64,000 bases of DNA from Trueperella abortisuis (lineage in GTDB: Bacteria > Actinomycetota > Actinomycetes > Actinomycetales > Actinomycetaceae). The stretch lies in contig NZ_JAUSQL010000001.1 in the NCBI RefSeq assembly GCF_030811095.1, positions 1,798,001 through 1,862,000 of the forward strand, written 5' to 3'. The translations under genes were made by a program, and so were the position numbers. The notes beneath the pieces are model-generated. The model saw only the letters and a program-made list of their open reading frames with translations, ran no database searches and was not told where the DNA came from. Numbering within the stretch: the stretch's first letter is position 1; the number at the start of each line of letters is the position of its first letter. Below are positions 42,328 through 55,570 of the stretch, piece by piece.

Positions 42328-43983
42328 ATGCCCCTTCACGCTCAAAGCGCCCCCGGCCAGTGGTGGCGCGAGGCCGTCATCTACCAGATCTACCCTCGCT
42401 CCTTCGCCTCCTCGGACGGGGCGATCGGCGACCTGCGCGCAATCATCTCGAAGCTGGACTATCTCAAGGACCTCGGCGCCGACGCCGTCTGGATCAGCCC
42501 CTTCTACGTCTCCCCGCAAAAGGACGCCGGCTATGACGTCGCCGACTACCGCAGGGTCGATCCTATGTTCGGCACGAACGACGACGCCGAGGCGCTCATC
42601 GACGCCGCCCACGAGCGCGGGTTGAGAATCATCGTGGACATGGTCCCCAACCACACCTCCGACCAGCACGCCTGGTTCCAGGCGGCGCTCGCTAACCCCT
42701 CCGGCCCCGAGCGGGAGCTGTACTGGTTCCGCGACGGCGATGAGATCCCCAACGACTGGGGCTCGGTGTTCGGCAAGGCGGCATGGACGCGGGTGTGCGA
42801 GCGGGCCGACGCGCCCGGCTCCCCCTGGGCCAATGACCGGCAGTGGTACCTGCACCTGTTCGATTCCAGCCAGCCCGACCTCAACTGGGACAACCCGGCC
42901 GTGCGCGCCGAATTCCGCGACATCCTGCGCTTCTGGCTCGACCGCGGTGTTGACGGCTTCCGCATCGATGTCGCCCACGGGCTCGTCAAAGACCGCGAGC
43001 TACCCAACTGGGACTACGAGGTGGCGATGGTCTCCGGGATCGGCGACGCCCCGCGGCCCCCACACTGGAACCGCCCCGGCGTCCATGACATCTACCGCGA
43101 GTGGCGAAGCGTGCTCGACGAGTACGGTCCGGACCGCGCGCTCGTCGCTGAGGCATGGGTCGATGAGCTAACCGACCTGGCCAACTACGTCCGCCCCGAC
43201 GAGATGAGCCAGGCTTTCAACTTCGACTTCCTGTGCGCGCCCTACGACGTCGACTCCTACCGTTGCGTCATCGCCGACTCCCTGTCCGCCATGGACTCGG
43301 TCGGAGCGCCCACCACCTGGGTGCTCTCCAATCACGACGTCGTGCGCGCGGCCTCTCGCATGGGCCTGCCCGTCACGGGCAAGGGCCCGAACGGGATCCG
43401 CCCCACCGACACCCAACCGGACGCCGAGCTAGGCTTCAACCGCGCGCTCGCGGCGCACGTGCTCCAGGCCGCGTTGCCCGGCTCGTGCTACATCTACCAG
43501 GGCGAGGAGCTCGGGCTTCCCGAACACATGGCGCTCGACGACGCCGTGCGTGAGGACCCCGCCTTCTTCCGCACGGAGGGAGCGGAGGCCGGACGCGACG
43601 GCTGTCGCATACCCATGCCGTGGCAGGCCGACGCCCCCGGCTTTGGCTTCTCGCCCAGCGGCCAGACGTGGTTACCCCAACCCGAACAGTACGGCCGGCT
43701 CGCCGCCGACGTCCAGGCGGCCGACCCGGCCTCCACCCTGTCGCTCTTCCGCACGCTACTGGCCGAGCGCAAGCGCCTCGGCATGGCCCGCGCCGAGCTG
43801 AGCGAACCCGAGGAGGGCCGCCACCTGCACTACGTCTCCCGCCTCGACGGGCGGGAGGATGTCCACGTGATCTGTACCTTCGACGAGTCGGCCCCGCTGC
43901 CGGCCGGCGCGAAGATCCTCGTCCAGTCCCGTCCGTTCGCCGGCGCCGTGCCACCAAACGCGGCGGTGTGGTACACGCTGTAG
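42328..43983 (+). CDS. GH13 alpha-glucosidase (maltodextrin/oligo-glucoside hydrolase)
   Basis: Cytoplasmic hydrolase of imported maltodextrins. 551 residues. GH13 blocks in order are DMVPNHTSDQHAWF, GFRIDVAHG (nucleophile Asp), LVAEAWV (acid/base Glu) and LSNHDVVRA (third Asp), with the QPDLNWDNP motif of the oligo-1,6-/alpha-glucosidase subfamilies. ATG at 42328 has AAGGA upstream. Whether alpha-1,4 or alpha-1,6 bonds are preferred cannot be decided; co-occurrence with malEFG favours maltodextrins. It converges on the thioredoxin-like gene with a 20-bp gap. Confidence 0.88.
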   Translation: MPLHAQSAPGQWWREAVIYQIYPRSFASSDGAIGDLRAIISKLDYLKDLGADAVWISPFYVSPQKDAGYDVADYRRVDPMFGTNDDAEALIDAAHERGLRIIVDMVPNHTSDQHAWFQAALANPSGPERELYWFRDGDEIPNDWGSVFGKAAWTRVCERADAPGSPWANDRQWYLHLFDSSQPDLNWDNPAVRAEFRDILRFWLDRGVDGFRIDVAHGLVKDRELPNWDYEVAMVSGIGDAPRPPHWNRPGVHDIYREWRSVLDEYGPDRALVAEAWVDELTDLANYVRPDEMSQAFNFDFLCAPYDVDSYRCVIADSLSAMDSVGAPTTWVLSNHDVVRAASRMGLPVTGKGPNGIRPTDTQPDAELGFNRALAAHVLQAALPGSCYIYQGEELGLPEHMALDDAVREDPAFFRTEGAEAGRDGCRIPMPWQADAPGFGFSPSGQTWLPQPEQYGRLAADVQAADPASTLSLFRTLLAERKRLGMARAELSEPEEGRHLHYVSRLDGREDVHVICTFDESAPLPAGAKILVQSRPFAGAVPPNAAVWYTL

Positions 43984-44003
43984 GCGGGCGCGGGCGCTCA
44001 CGC

Positions 44004-44912
44004 CTAGAACAGCGCGTTGGTGAGCGCCTTGCGCGCCTGCGTCACCACCTGGGACGGGCCAAGGATGTCGAAGTAGGCCAGCAAGCGCTCGCGGGCGGCG
44101 TCGCGGTCCTGCCCGCTCGTTGCCCGCACCACCTCGATGAGTCGGGTGAAGGCGGCGTCGGGGCGATGGAGGGAGAACTCGACGTCGGCGGCTTTCAAAT
44201 GCGCCGCGACGTCGGTGGCTGGCGCCGCGCCTGCCTCGCGCAGCACGGCCTCAACCTTCGACACGTCGCCGGAAAGATTCAGCTTCTCGATGCGCTGGAG
44301 TAGCTCGACCTGGTGCAGAGCTGTCTGCGCTTCGTCGTCGCCGGGGTTTTCCGCAAGCGCTTTGGTGTAGGCGGCGTGCGCGGCGGCGAGGTCACCCTTT
44401 TCGAGTGCCTCGCGACCCTCGCGGTGAAGCGGGGGAACCTCGGGCTCGGCGGGAGCCTGCGAGTTGTCGAGCACGCCGTTGATTCCGTACTGGGCGGCGG
44501 CTTCGACCAGTTTGTCGAGGGTCTGCTCCAGCTGGGCCTCCTCCGGCATCCCCTGGAACAGTGGGACAGGCTGGCCCTGGAGCAGAGCAGCGGCGGCCGG
44601 GACGGCCGACACGCCAAAGGACTGGGCCACCTCGGCGTGCTCGTCGACACTGACCTTCGCCAGCTGGATCCGGCCGGACTTTGCGGTGACGAGCCGCTCG
44701 AGAATCGACACGAGCGTCTCCGAGTTCTCCGAGTGCGTCGAATGAAAGACGACGACCACCGGCACCTGCGACGACGTCGTCACCGCGCCCTGCAAACCCT
44801 GCGCCGTCAGGTCGAAAACCCACGGGCCCCTGACGGGCTCTCCCGGTGCCTGCGGCTGCTCGGGTTTGTTGAACACGGACAGGTCAACGGCGCCGCCCAA
44901 AGACATCGACAT
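44004..44912 (-). CDS. YbbN/CnoX-like thioredoxin-fold TPR protein without cysteines
   Basis: 302 residues: an N-terminal thioredoxin fold (about 45-140) and C-terminal tetratricopeptide helices (about 160-300). Where thioredoxins have WCxxC this reads FHSTHSEN, and the protein has no cysteine at all, so it cannot be an oxidoreductase. The family (E. coli YbbN/CnoX) works as a holdase or co-chaperone. The ATG has AAGGAG 5 nt upstream. It is last in a three-gene minus-strand unit after the lipoprotein gene (9-bp gap). Confidence 0.85.
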   Translation of the reverse strand: MSMSLGGAVDLSVFNKPEQPQAPGEPVRGPWVFDLTAQGLQGAVTTSSQVPVVVVFHSTHSENSETLVSILERLVTAKSGRIQLAKVSVDEHAEVAQSFGVSAVPAAAALLQGQPVPLFQGMPEEAQLEQTLDKLVEAAAQYGINGVLDNSQAPAEPEVPPLHREGREALEKGDLAAAHAAYTKALAENPGDDEAQTALHQVELLQRIEKLNLSGDVSKVEAVLREAGAAPATDVAAHLKAADVEFSLHRPDAAFTRLIEVVRATSGQDRDAARERLLAYFDILGPSQVVTQARKALTNALF

Positions 44913-44921
44913 AGTTACTCC

Positions 44922-45947
44922 TTACTCCTGATCCGGCTTCTCGTTCTGTGCCACGTTCTCCACGCTGATCAGCGTGGGTTCGGCGGATCCGATCACTCGC
45001 ACGGTCCCATCGGCGCCGGCCGGCGGCACGTAGAAGGCCACCGTCGTCGAGTAGTTCGCCACGCCCTGGTAGTCGATTTCGAGTGTGGCGTTGTCCCCGG
45101 AGCCGCTGTGGAGCGCGCCGATCTGCCCACCGATGCGCAGCTTCGCGCCGTCGGCCGTTTTCGTGATGCGGATCGAATAGCGCATCTCCCCCACGATCAC
45201 CAGGCCGCCGTTATCGGTGGAAACGCCGCGCAGGCCCGCCTCCCCCACGGAGAAGTCCGTGGCGGCAGTGCCCAGGTCGCCCAAGGATTGAACGAACGTG
45301 TCCTGCTGGTTGGCGATCTGCCGGAAGAGTGGATCCTCAGCCTCGAATGCGATCGACTGCTGGGTGCGAGTGCCGTTATAGGCCACATAGGCGGCCAGCA
45401 CCTCGTTCGGGTCCACCGCATAGTCCGCGGCGTCGACGTTCGGGAAGCCCACGACGTCGTTCAGTTGCGAGACGATCGTGGGCGCATCCACACCGGGGAA
45501 CAACGACACGTCGCCCCACAGGTAGTAGTTGCTGCGCGACGAGTCCTGGCTCCACACCGACAGCGACGTCAGATTCTTTCCGTCGCGCGGGGGAACCACC
45601 GTCATCATCGTGCGCGGGAAAGCCGTGCCCGAGGACACCGGTGTCGCGTTCGCGTCAACCAGCAACGGGTCGAGGCTATAGGAATCGCCCAGCAGCGACT
45701 CAAGCTTAAGCTGCGCCGTGCGGTAGGTCTTGGCCGGCCCGCCCACGCGCGAGCCGAGGTCGTCCGCGTTCAGGCTCGCATCCGCCGCGGCGACCCCTTC
45801 TTCGGCTGCCGCCGCAATCTGTGCATACCTCGCATCCGGCACCAGAACCTGCGCGGCATTCCCGCTCGTCGGGCTCGGGATCGCCGCCTCACTCGTACAG
45901 CCGCCCAGCAGCGTCAACACGGCCACCGCCGCCACCGCCTTACGCAT
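44922..45947 (-). CDS. Lipoprotein of unknown function
   Basis: 341 residues with a lipoprotein signal MRKAVAAVAVLTLLGGC (lipidated Cys17). The mature domain is soluble and carries no motif I recognise; stretches such as TAFPRTMMTVVPPRDG and ANQQDTFVQSLGDLG look like a conserved fold. I start at ATG 45945-45947, which has GACGAGG just upstream; a longer frame would add 66 residues of Arg/Pro-rich sequence. It overlaps the upstream membrane-protein gene by 8 bp, so the two are coupled and may act together at the envelope. Confidence 0.7.
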   Translation of the reverse strand: MRKAVAAVAVLTLLGGCTSEAAIPSPTSGNAAQVLVPDARYAQIAAAAEEGVAAADASLNADDLGSRVGGPAKTYRTAQLKLESLLGDSYSLDPLLVDANATPVSSGTAFPRTMMTVVPPRDGKNLTSLSVWSQDSSRSNYYLWGDVSLFPGVDAPTIVSQLNDVVGFPNVDAADYAVDPNEVLAAYVAYNGTRTQQSIAFEAEDPLFRQIANQQDTFVQSLGDLGTAATDFSVGEAGLRGVSTDNGGLVIVGEMRYSIRITKTADGAKLRIGGQIGALHSGSGDNATLEIDYQGVANYSTTVAFYVPPAGADGTVRVIGSAEPTLISVENVAQNEKPDQE

Positions 45948-47001
45948 CCTCGTCTCCCTTCTGGAACGGGGTACCCCAGCTGAAATTCCATAGCGAACGC
46001 CAGTCGCGCTCATCGGCAGAGGCGCCCTTAGTCTGGTCGGCACCGCCCTGCCCTTGTTCCTCGCTCCCAACGGGCGCCTGCTCGTCTTCGGCCGGCGCAT
46101 CTGCAGGCTCGACGACGTCGTCGGTGCTCTCCTCAGGCTCCTCATCCGCCAACGGGAGCACGACGCGGTCGGCCTCGCTCAACTCTCGCTCGCGTAGCTC
46201 CTGGTTCGCCGCGGGAAGGATGCCGGCCCCGTACGCACCGCCGCTCGCCTCACTCGCGCACTGACGCGCGTCGGACCCAGCCGAACAGCCGCGCGTGCCG
46301 ATCCTCGGCATGATGCTCGTCTCAGCCTCCGAACGTTCGCGGCGCTCGCGATAGGTGTTTTCCACGCTCCGGCGCGCCTGGCGAGCCTGGTGGTAGCTGA
46401 GCAGAAGCAGCACCCCGATGAGGAACGCCAGCACACCGATCGCGATGATCGGCACCGGGTTCGTGGTGGTCAAGGAGCGCTTCCACGTGAGCGTCAGGTC
46501 CGGAGCCTGTCCGGTCGACGTCGTCGCGATGAGGGACTGCTGGAAGCGCGTATCCGGGCTCAGATCGACCTCCGCACTGCCCTCCCCCGAACCGGATTCG
46601 AGCCACAGGTCAGAGCCGGTGATCGTGAAGCCACCCTCCCCGGCCGCAGCCTCATCAATCGCGGCGCGGGCTTCCTCAGTGCCGGCAACGGTCTCCGACG
46701 TCGCGGCCTGCCACGTCTGTAGGCCCGTCACCTCCGTAGCCGGCGCATCGCCGATGTAGGCCTGGGCGTCGAGCGTCGTCGCCAACGCCCACTGGACGGT
46801 GCCCTTGCCCTCAAGGGTCACGCTCACCGCGTCGTCAACCAGCGACAGAACGCCAGGCGCGGTGTAAATGAACTGCGACTCGCCACCCGGAACCGTCACC
46901 GACACGACGGCCGAATCCTCAGCCGTGGCCGCCCGGAAGACGCCGAAGCCAGCCACCGCCAAGCCCAGGATGACCAGAAGCAGGCCCCCAATCCGTTTCA
47001 T
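45940..47001 (-). CDS. Two-pass membrane protein of unknown function
   Basis: 353 residues. An N-terminal membrane segment (GGLLLVILGLAVAGFGVF) is followed by an external beta-rich domain of about 155 residues, a second membrane segment (PIIAIGVLAFLIGVLLLLSY), then a cytoplasmic basic helix (RQARRSVENTYRERRERSEAE) and an acidic, disordered tail. No family recognised. ATG has TGAGGA 7 nt upstream. It is first of the unit with the lipoprotein and YbbN-like genes. The external domain could partner the lipoprotein; this is inference from overlap. Confidence 0.65.
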   Translation of the reverse strand: MKRIGGLLLVILGLAVAGFGVFRAATAEDSAVVSVTVPGGESQFIYTAPGVLSLVDDAVSVTLEGKGTVQWALATTLDAQAYIGDAPATEVTGLQTWQAATSETVAGTEEARAAIDEAAAGEGGFTITGSDLWLESGSGEGSAEVDLSPDTRFQQSLIATTSTGQAPDLTLTWKRSLTTTNPVPIIAIGVLAFLIGVLLLLSYHQARQARRSVENTYRERRERSEAETSIMPRIGTRGCSAGSDARQCASEASGGAYGAGILPAANQELRERELSEADRVVLPLADEEPEESTDDVVEPADAPAEDEQAPVGSEEQGQGGADQTKGASADERDWRSLWNFSWGTPFQKGDEDA

Positions 47002-47144
47002 ACCAGTTCCTCAGCATCCAGTAGTCATTGATAACAATTGTGTAACACTATCCTGACATAGGTAATAAAATCATCGTAGTGTGAGTGACTCGACGGCGCG
47101 GTGGCACTACGCTGTAGGGAGAGAAAACCGATCAAGGAGCCAAT

Positions 47145-48263
47145 GTGACCGACCAATTTCCAGTCGTCATGCGCGGATACGACCGCGCGCAGGTCGACGA
47201 ACGAGTGTCCCAGCTGGAAACGAGCCTGGAGCAGACGCGGGATCACGTCTCCCGCCTCGACGCGCAGATCCTCCAGCTCTCGGCCGAGCTGACCGAGGCT
47301 CAGGACGCGCTGCGGGAAAACGAGCGCCCGTCCTATTCGGGCCTCGGCTCGCGGGTCGAACGCCTCCTGCGTTCCACCGAGGAGCAGGCACTCGACCTCA
47401 TGATGCGCGCCCGTCAGGACGCCGCCACGCTGGTCTCCGACGCCAAGGCTCGCGCCGCCCAGCTGCGTAACAGCGCCGAATCCGACAGCCAGAAGACCCT
47501 CGAGCGCGCTCAGCAGGAGGCCACCACCATGCGCACCAAGGCCGAGGCCGAAGCGGCCACCCTGTCCGAGACCACGCGCCGCACCGCCAACGAGATGGTC
47601 TCCTCCGCCGAACGTGAGGCCACCCGACTGCGCACCCTCGCCGACAAGGACACCTCCGCCCTGCGCTCCGAGGTCGAGCACGAGGCCGCCACGCTGCGGG
47701 CCCAGACGGAAGAAGAAATGACGAAGCTACGCTCCAAAGTCGCCCAGGAGGTGGCGAAGATGCGGGCTGATGCGGAGAACGACATCGCGGCCAAGGCCGC
47801 CGAGTCCGCCCGCGAGCTCAACGAGAAGGCCGCCGAGTTGCGCGCCCGTGCCGAGGCAATGGTCCAGGCCGCCGAGCACGAGGCGCAGGACGCCGAGGCC
47901 CGCGTGGTCGAGGCCACCCACCGCGCCGACGAGCTCACGAGCAGCTCGAACACCGAAGCCGCCGACATCCTCACCAAGGCGCGCCAGGAGGCCGCCGCCA
48001 TCGTGGAGGCCGCCCGGGAGGAGGCCGACCGCATCCGCGCCGCCGCGCAGAGCGCGGCCGACGGCGAGCGTAAGTCAGCCGAGGAGCACGTGGCCTCCCT
48101 GCGCGAACAGCGCAACTCCCTCCAGTCCTACCTCGAGGATGTGCGGGCGATCCTCACCTCATCCTCGCGCTCCATCGCGCTCGAGGAGATCATCGGCTCG
48201 GCCGAAGACAAGGCCGAGGCGGGCGCGGGCACCGCGGAGGGCGGCCCCTCCACGGAAGGGTGA
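47145..48263 (+). CDS. DivIVA-domain-like long coiled-coil protein
   Basis: 372 residues. The N-terminus (FPVVMRGYDRAQVDERVSQLETSLEQTRD) resembles the DivIVA/Wag31 lipid-binding start. The rest to about residue 345 is almost unbroken Ala/Glu/Arg coiled coil with repeated KAxAEAATL-type heptads, then a short Gly/Ala tail. By analogy with DivIVA, Scy and FilP proteins it may scaffold cell poles, septa or wall synthesis. GTG at 47145 has AAGGAG 5 nt upstream. It is divergent from the membrane protein across 143 bp. Confidence 0.75.
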   Translation: MTDQFPVVMRGYDRAQVDERVSQLETSLEQTRDHVSRLDAQILQLSAELTEAQDALRENERPSYSGLGSRVERLLRSTEEQALDLMMRARQDAATLVSDAKARAAQLRNSAESDSQKTLERAQQEATTMRTKAEAEAATLSETTRRTANEMVSSAEREATRLRTLADKDTSALRSEVEHEAATLRAQTEEEMTKLRSKVAQEVAKMRADAENDIAAKAAESARELNEKAAELRARAEAMVQAAEHEAQDAEARVVEATHRADELTSSSNTEAADILTKARQEAAAIVEAAREEADRIRAAAQSAADGERKSAEEHVASLREQRNSLQSYLEDVRAILTSSSRSIALEEIIGSAEDKAEAGAGTAEGGPSTEG

Positions 48264-48327
48264 GTATGCCAAATTCTCCACGGTTACAGCCGCCAATGTC
48301 CTCACTTCTGGCGCCGAGGAAGGGATA

Positions 48328-48954
48328 ATGGATCGGGGCGCCACCATCAGATCTCAGCCCACCTGGAAGAACCTCTGTGCCAGCGTCATCGTGGCAGCGG
48401 CGTTAGGCCTGGTAGGTTTTGTCGCTTCCTCTGACCCTGTGCCCGCGGCGCTACTGTCGATCGGCGGCCTGAGCGCAGGCTTGGTCTTATTCGCCCTACC
48501 CCGCCTCCGGATAACGACGTCCGGCATCGTCGTTGACAACTACGCCACGGTCGTCTCGATTCCGTGGTCGCAGTTAAAGGGAGCAACCGTTCAATCGAGC
48601 TTGGTTCTTATCGATCAGGCTGGCGAGCGCGTGCACGTCAGAGGTGTTGTTCCCCGAGCTGGAGGGGCCCATCGGGCGGACTTCGCCCAGGCCTACCATC
48701 ACGCCCAGCTCGGCCTGGGCTATGAGCATGCGGACTACGCTTTACAGAGTGTGCCCTGGCAACATGGCGGGACCCTCGTGCGCAGGGCATCCGAGGTCGC
48801 CAAAGCGATCAATGATGAGCTTGATCGGCCTACATTTTCACGACCGACCGGACTGGGTGACCCCATAAGCCGGCACAGCAACGTATGGGCAATCGGCGTT
48901 TCCGTAGCCGCCGCCGTGTCGATATCCCTCGGAATCGGAATGATCTTCTTTTGA
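48328..48954 (+). CDS. PH-like-domain membrane protein
   Basis: 208 residues with two N-terminal membrane segments (LCASVIVAAALGLVGFVAS; PAALLSIGGLSAGLVLFAL). A bacterial PH-like domain follows (LRITTSGIVVDNYATVVSIPWSQLKGA, then LIDQAGERVHVRG), and a third membrane segment lies at the C-terminus (VWAIGVSVAAAVSISLGIGM). No function known. ATG at 48328 has GGAAGGGATA upstream. It begins 64 bp after the coiled-coil gene on the same strand, so the two may be co-transcribed. Confidence 0.65.
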   Translation: MDRGATIRSQPTWKNLCASVIVAAALGLVGFVASSDPVPAALLSIGGLSAGLVLFALPRLRITTSGIVVDNYATVVSIPWSQLKGATVQSSLVLIDQAGERVHVRGVVPRAGGAHRADFAQAYHHAQLGLGYEHADYALQSVPWQHGGTLVRRASEVAKAINDELDRPTFSRPTGLGDPISRHSNVWAIGVSVAAAVSISLGIGMIFF

Positions 48955-48990
48955 CACGACGACGGCTCACCGGCCCTTAACCGCCGGCTG

Positions 48991-49767
48991 CTAACGGGTC
49001 ACGTGCGTGTAGAAGTCGCGCAGGATGGCGGCTAACTCGGCCGGGCGTTCGTCCGCGGAGAAGTGGCCCGCGCCGGGGATCTCCTTGATACGCGGCTGAT
49101 CAGCGCGCAGGGCGAGCTTCATGTAGCCCTCCATCGACGCCGTCGGATCTTCCATGCCGCGCACGAAGTAGACCGGCCCCTCGACCAAGGCGACCGCGTC
49201 GGTGCGATCCTCCCGGTTGGCCATCGCCCGCTGGATCCAGGCCAGGCCCTCGTTGGGCAGGGCGCGGAAGCGGGCGTCCAGCGAGGCGCGCACCTCGTCC
49301 GAGGCATCCGCGGCGACCATCGTGGTGGTCCAGTCCTTGACCGTCTCATAGCCCTGACCCGAGGCGGCCTTGTCCGCGGCCTCGCGCCGGAACGCCTTAC
49401 GCTCGTCGTTGTCCGAGTTGATGTTGGTGTCCATGAGGGCCAGGCCGGCCACGAGCTCCGGGTGGGTCACGGTGAACTCGGCCGCGACCGAACCTCCCAT
49501 CGACAGCCCTCCCAGGGCGATACGCTTAATCCCCAGTTCGTCCAGGCGCGCCTTCATCGCGGCCACGAAGGTCTTGAGGCTCGGCTCGCCCGCCGTGAAC
49601 TCCTCCGTCAAGGCGGAGTCGCCAAAGCCGGGGGCGTCAAACGTCAGGATATCGATGTCTGCAAGTTCGCCGCGCACGGCGTCCCACATCGTCGAATCAA
49701 GCGGCAACGCATGAAGAAGGACGAGCGGAAGATCTGAAATGGGTCCAGTTCTACGATATGCAATCAT
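48991..49767 (-). CDS. Alpha/beta-fold hydrolase
   Basis: 258 residues of the alpha/beta-hydrolase superfamily resembling PcaD-type enol-lactonases and esterases. The nucleophile elbow is GGLSMGGSVA (Ser), the acidic region is VRGMEDPT, and the His is in GAGHFSADERP. The start LVLLHALPLDSTMWD carries the oxyanion strand-loop. No pathway neighbours define a substrate. It converges on the PH-like gene and lies 15 bp downstream of the zinc-ribbon gene. Confidence 0.8.
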   Translation of the reverse strand: MIAYRRTGPISDLPLVLLHALPLDSTMWDAVRGELADIDILTFDAPGFGDSALTEEFTAGEPSLKTFVAAMKARLDELGIKRIALGGLSMGGSVAAEFTVTHPELVAGLALMDTNINSDNDERKAFRREAADKAASGQGYETVKDWTTTMVAADASDEVRASLDARFRALPNEGLAWIQRAMANREDRTDAVALVEGPVYFVRGMEDPTASMEGYMKLALRADQPRIKEIPGAGHFSADERPAELAAILRDFYTHVTR

Positions 49768-49782
49768 GTTTCCAAACTACCA

Positions 49783-50082
49783 CTACAGACCCGTGGCGCG
49801 GTGCCCTTTCGCCTTCCAACACGATTCATGCCAGTGCCGACGCGCCTCCTGACCCGCTCGAGCGCCGAACCAGCTGTCCTCCGTCCAGGCCACCACGTGT
49901 GCCTCGCCGACCATGATGATGCCGTTACACCCGGGGCACACATACTCCTTCACCCCCGCCCGGATCTTGTGGACCTTGAATTGCATCCCGTTGTCCGCCG
50001 TCTCGTAATGGGTGTAGTTCATGAGGCGATCCGGGTCGAGCGGCTGAACCTCGCGCTGATACTTGTTACGACGCCGGGCCAT
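49783..50082 (-). CDS. Small zinc-ribbon-like protein overlapping nucS
   Basis: 99 residues, basic, cytoplasmic. It has a CxxC pair (YVCPGCNG) and a second likely metal pair in RRHWHESCWKAKGH, suggesting a small zinc fold. Such proteins are found next to nucS in actinobacteria, sometimes labelled ATP/GTP-binding without visible nucleotide motifs; I see none here. The start ATG shares one base with the nucS stop (TGATG), so translation is coupled. A role with NucS is plausible but unproven. Confidence 0.7.
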   Translation of the reverse strand: MARRRNKYQREVQPLDPDRLMNYTHYETADNGMQFKVHKIRAGVKEYVCPGCNGIIMVGEAHVVAWTEDSWFGARAGQEARRHWHESCWKAKGHRATGL

Positions 50083-50777
50083 CAGAAGAGCCGATCCTCG
50101 GGCCGGTCCACCCCACGCATCGCGTCATAGTCGAGCACCACGCACTCAATGCCGCGGTCCTCGGCCAGCACGCGCGCCTGCGGTTTGATTTCCTGTGCGG
50201 CGAAGATGCCACGGATCGGACGCAAGGTCGAATCCCGCTCCAGAAGCGTGAGGTAGCGGGTCAGCTGCTCCACGCCGTCCACCCCGCCGCGGCGCTTGAC
50301 CTCCACCGCAATGTGACGCCCCTCGGCGTCCGTGACCAGCAGGTCTACCGGACCGATGGCGGTGGGATACTCGCGCCGGACCAGCTGTGTGCCGGCGCCC
50401 AGAATCTCAGTCTGCTCGGCGAGCAGGCGCTGGAGGTGCTCCTCCACCCCGTCCTTAAGCAGTCCAGGTTCGATCCCCAGATCCTCGATCATCTCGTTGT
50501 GGATCTCGTGGATGTGAATGACCAGCGCGTCGTCCATTTTCGCGTGCTCCACGCGCCAATTCTCGGTGATCCCACGCGCGGCCTCCGCCTCGTCTGGCTC
50601 CTCCACGCGCATCACGCAGGGCGGGGACATCCAGTTCAACGGCTTGTAGGACCCGCCGTCGGAATGGATGAGCACGGACCCGTCGGCCTTCAATATGAGC
50701 ACCCGCTTGGCGGGCTCAAGGTGGGCGTCGAGGCGTCCAGAATAGTCAACAGAGCATGTCGCAATGACGATTCGCAC
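50082..50777 (-). CDS. nucS: Mismatch-specific endonuclease NucS (EndoMS)
   Basis: Cuts DNA at mismatches in the non-MutS mismatch repair of actinobacteria and archaea. 231 residues: an N-terminal DNA-binding/dimer domain ([37 protein letters not shown]) and a C-terminal RecB-like nuclease with Asp in GPVDLLVTD and Glu-x-Lys in IAVEVKRRG, plus QLTRYL. GTG at 50775-50777 has AAAGGAAG upstream. It lies 39 bp after the DUF2550 gene, at the tail of the ATP synthase region. Confidence 0.95.
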   Translation of the reverse strand: MRIVIATCSVDYSGRLDAHLEPAKRVLILKADGSVLIHSDGGSYKPLNWMSPPCVMRVEEPDEAEAARGITENWRVEHAKMDDALVIHIHEIHNEMIEDLGIEPGLLKDGVEEHLQRLLAEQTEILGAGTQLVRREYPTAIGPVDLLVTDAEGRHIAVEVKRRGGVDGVEQLTRYLTLLERDSTLRPIRGIFAAQEIKPQARVLAEDRGIECVVLDYDAMRGVDRPEDRLF

Positions 50778-50816
50778 GAGCTTCCTTTCGCTGGAAGCAC
50801 CAGCCTAGCAGAGCGA

Positions 50817-51236
50817 CTATCCCAGCGTCGGCTCCGCCGACGGCCGCGAGGAGTCCATCCAGGACAGCAATGCCGCCATCTCCTCGGGGCTGGAAGCCAC
50901 GCGCCGGCTGTCGCCCGGGCCGCCGGGAATGCCCGGCATGAGGATGGTCACCACGCTGATACCCCCACGCGGGCGGTGTACCTCGAAACTCATCGTCTTG
51001 CGCGCCCAACGCACCTTCGGCACAAGCACGACCGAGCGGGTGGAGTACAGGTCAAGGGAGTCGGGGCCGAGGATCGCGATCGCGTTGTGCCACCGACCAT
51101 CCTCGCCACGCACCGAGACCTGGATGGAGGCCTCGTGGTTGAGCAGGTAACGGATCCGAAAGAGGTAGGCGAGAAGAAGGGCGAGCGCGAGCACCACAAG
51201 AATCGTCACGATCCACCAGATGCCGCCCTCGCCCAT
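50817..51236 (-). CDS. DUF2550 single-pass membrane protein
   Basis: 139 residues with one N-terminal membrane segment (WWIVTILVVLALALLLAYLF), then a small cytoplasmic domain (WHNAIAILGPDSLDLYSTRS; RGGISVVTILMPGI). It belongs to the DUF2550 family, typically found right after atpC in actinobacteria; function unknown. It starts 12 bp past the atpC stop and is probably the last gene of the ATP synthase transcript. Confidence 0.8.
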   Translation of the reverse strand: MGEGGIWWIVTILVVLALALLLAYLFRIRYLLNHEASIQVSVRGEDGRWHNAIAILGPDSLDLYSTRSVVLVPKVRWARKTMSFEVHRPRGGISVVTILMPGIPGGPGDSRRVASSPEEMAALLSWMDSSRPSAEPTLG

Positions 51237-51248
51237 GTCAACCCGCTC

Positions 51249-53898
<2,650 letters not shown>

Positions 53899-53900
53899 TA

Positions 53901-55526
<1,626 letters not shown>

Positions 55527-55570
55527 TTATCTTCCTTCGCTCGCTTGCGGCCCATGCCGCATTTTAAAAA

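Noticed and set aside
45948..46145. Longer N-terminus for the lipoprotein
   Set aside because: It would place 66 Arg/Pro-rich residues before a clear lipoprotein signal and overlap the upstream gene heavily.
47770..48327. Long frame running from inside the coiled-coil gene into the PH-like gene
   Set aside because: The first part is an Arg/Pro-rich shadow of the coiled-coil gene; the PH-like protein starts at ATG 48328 with its own ribosome site.
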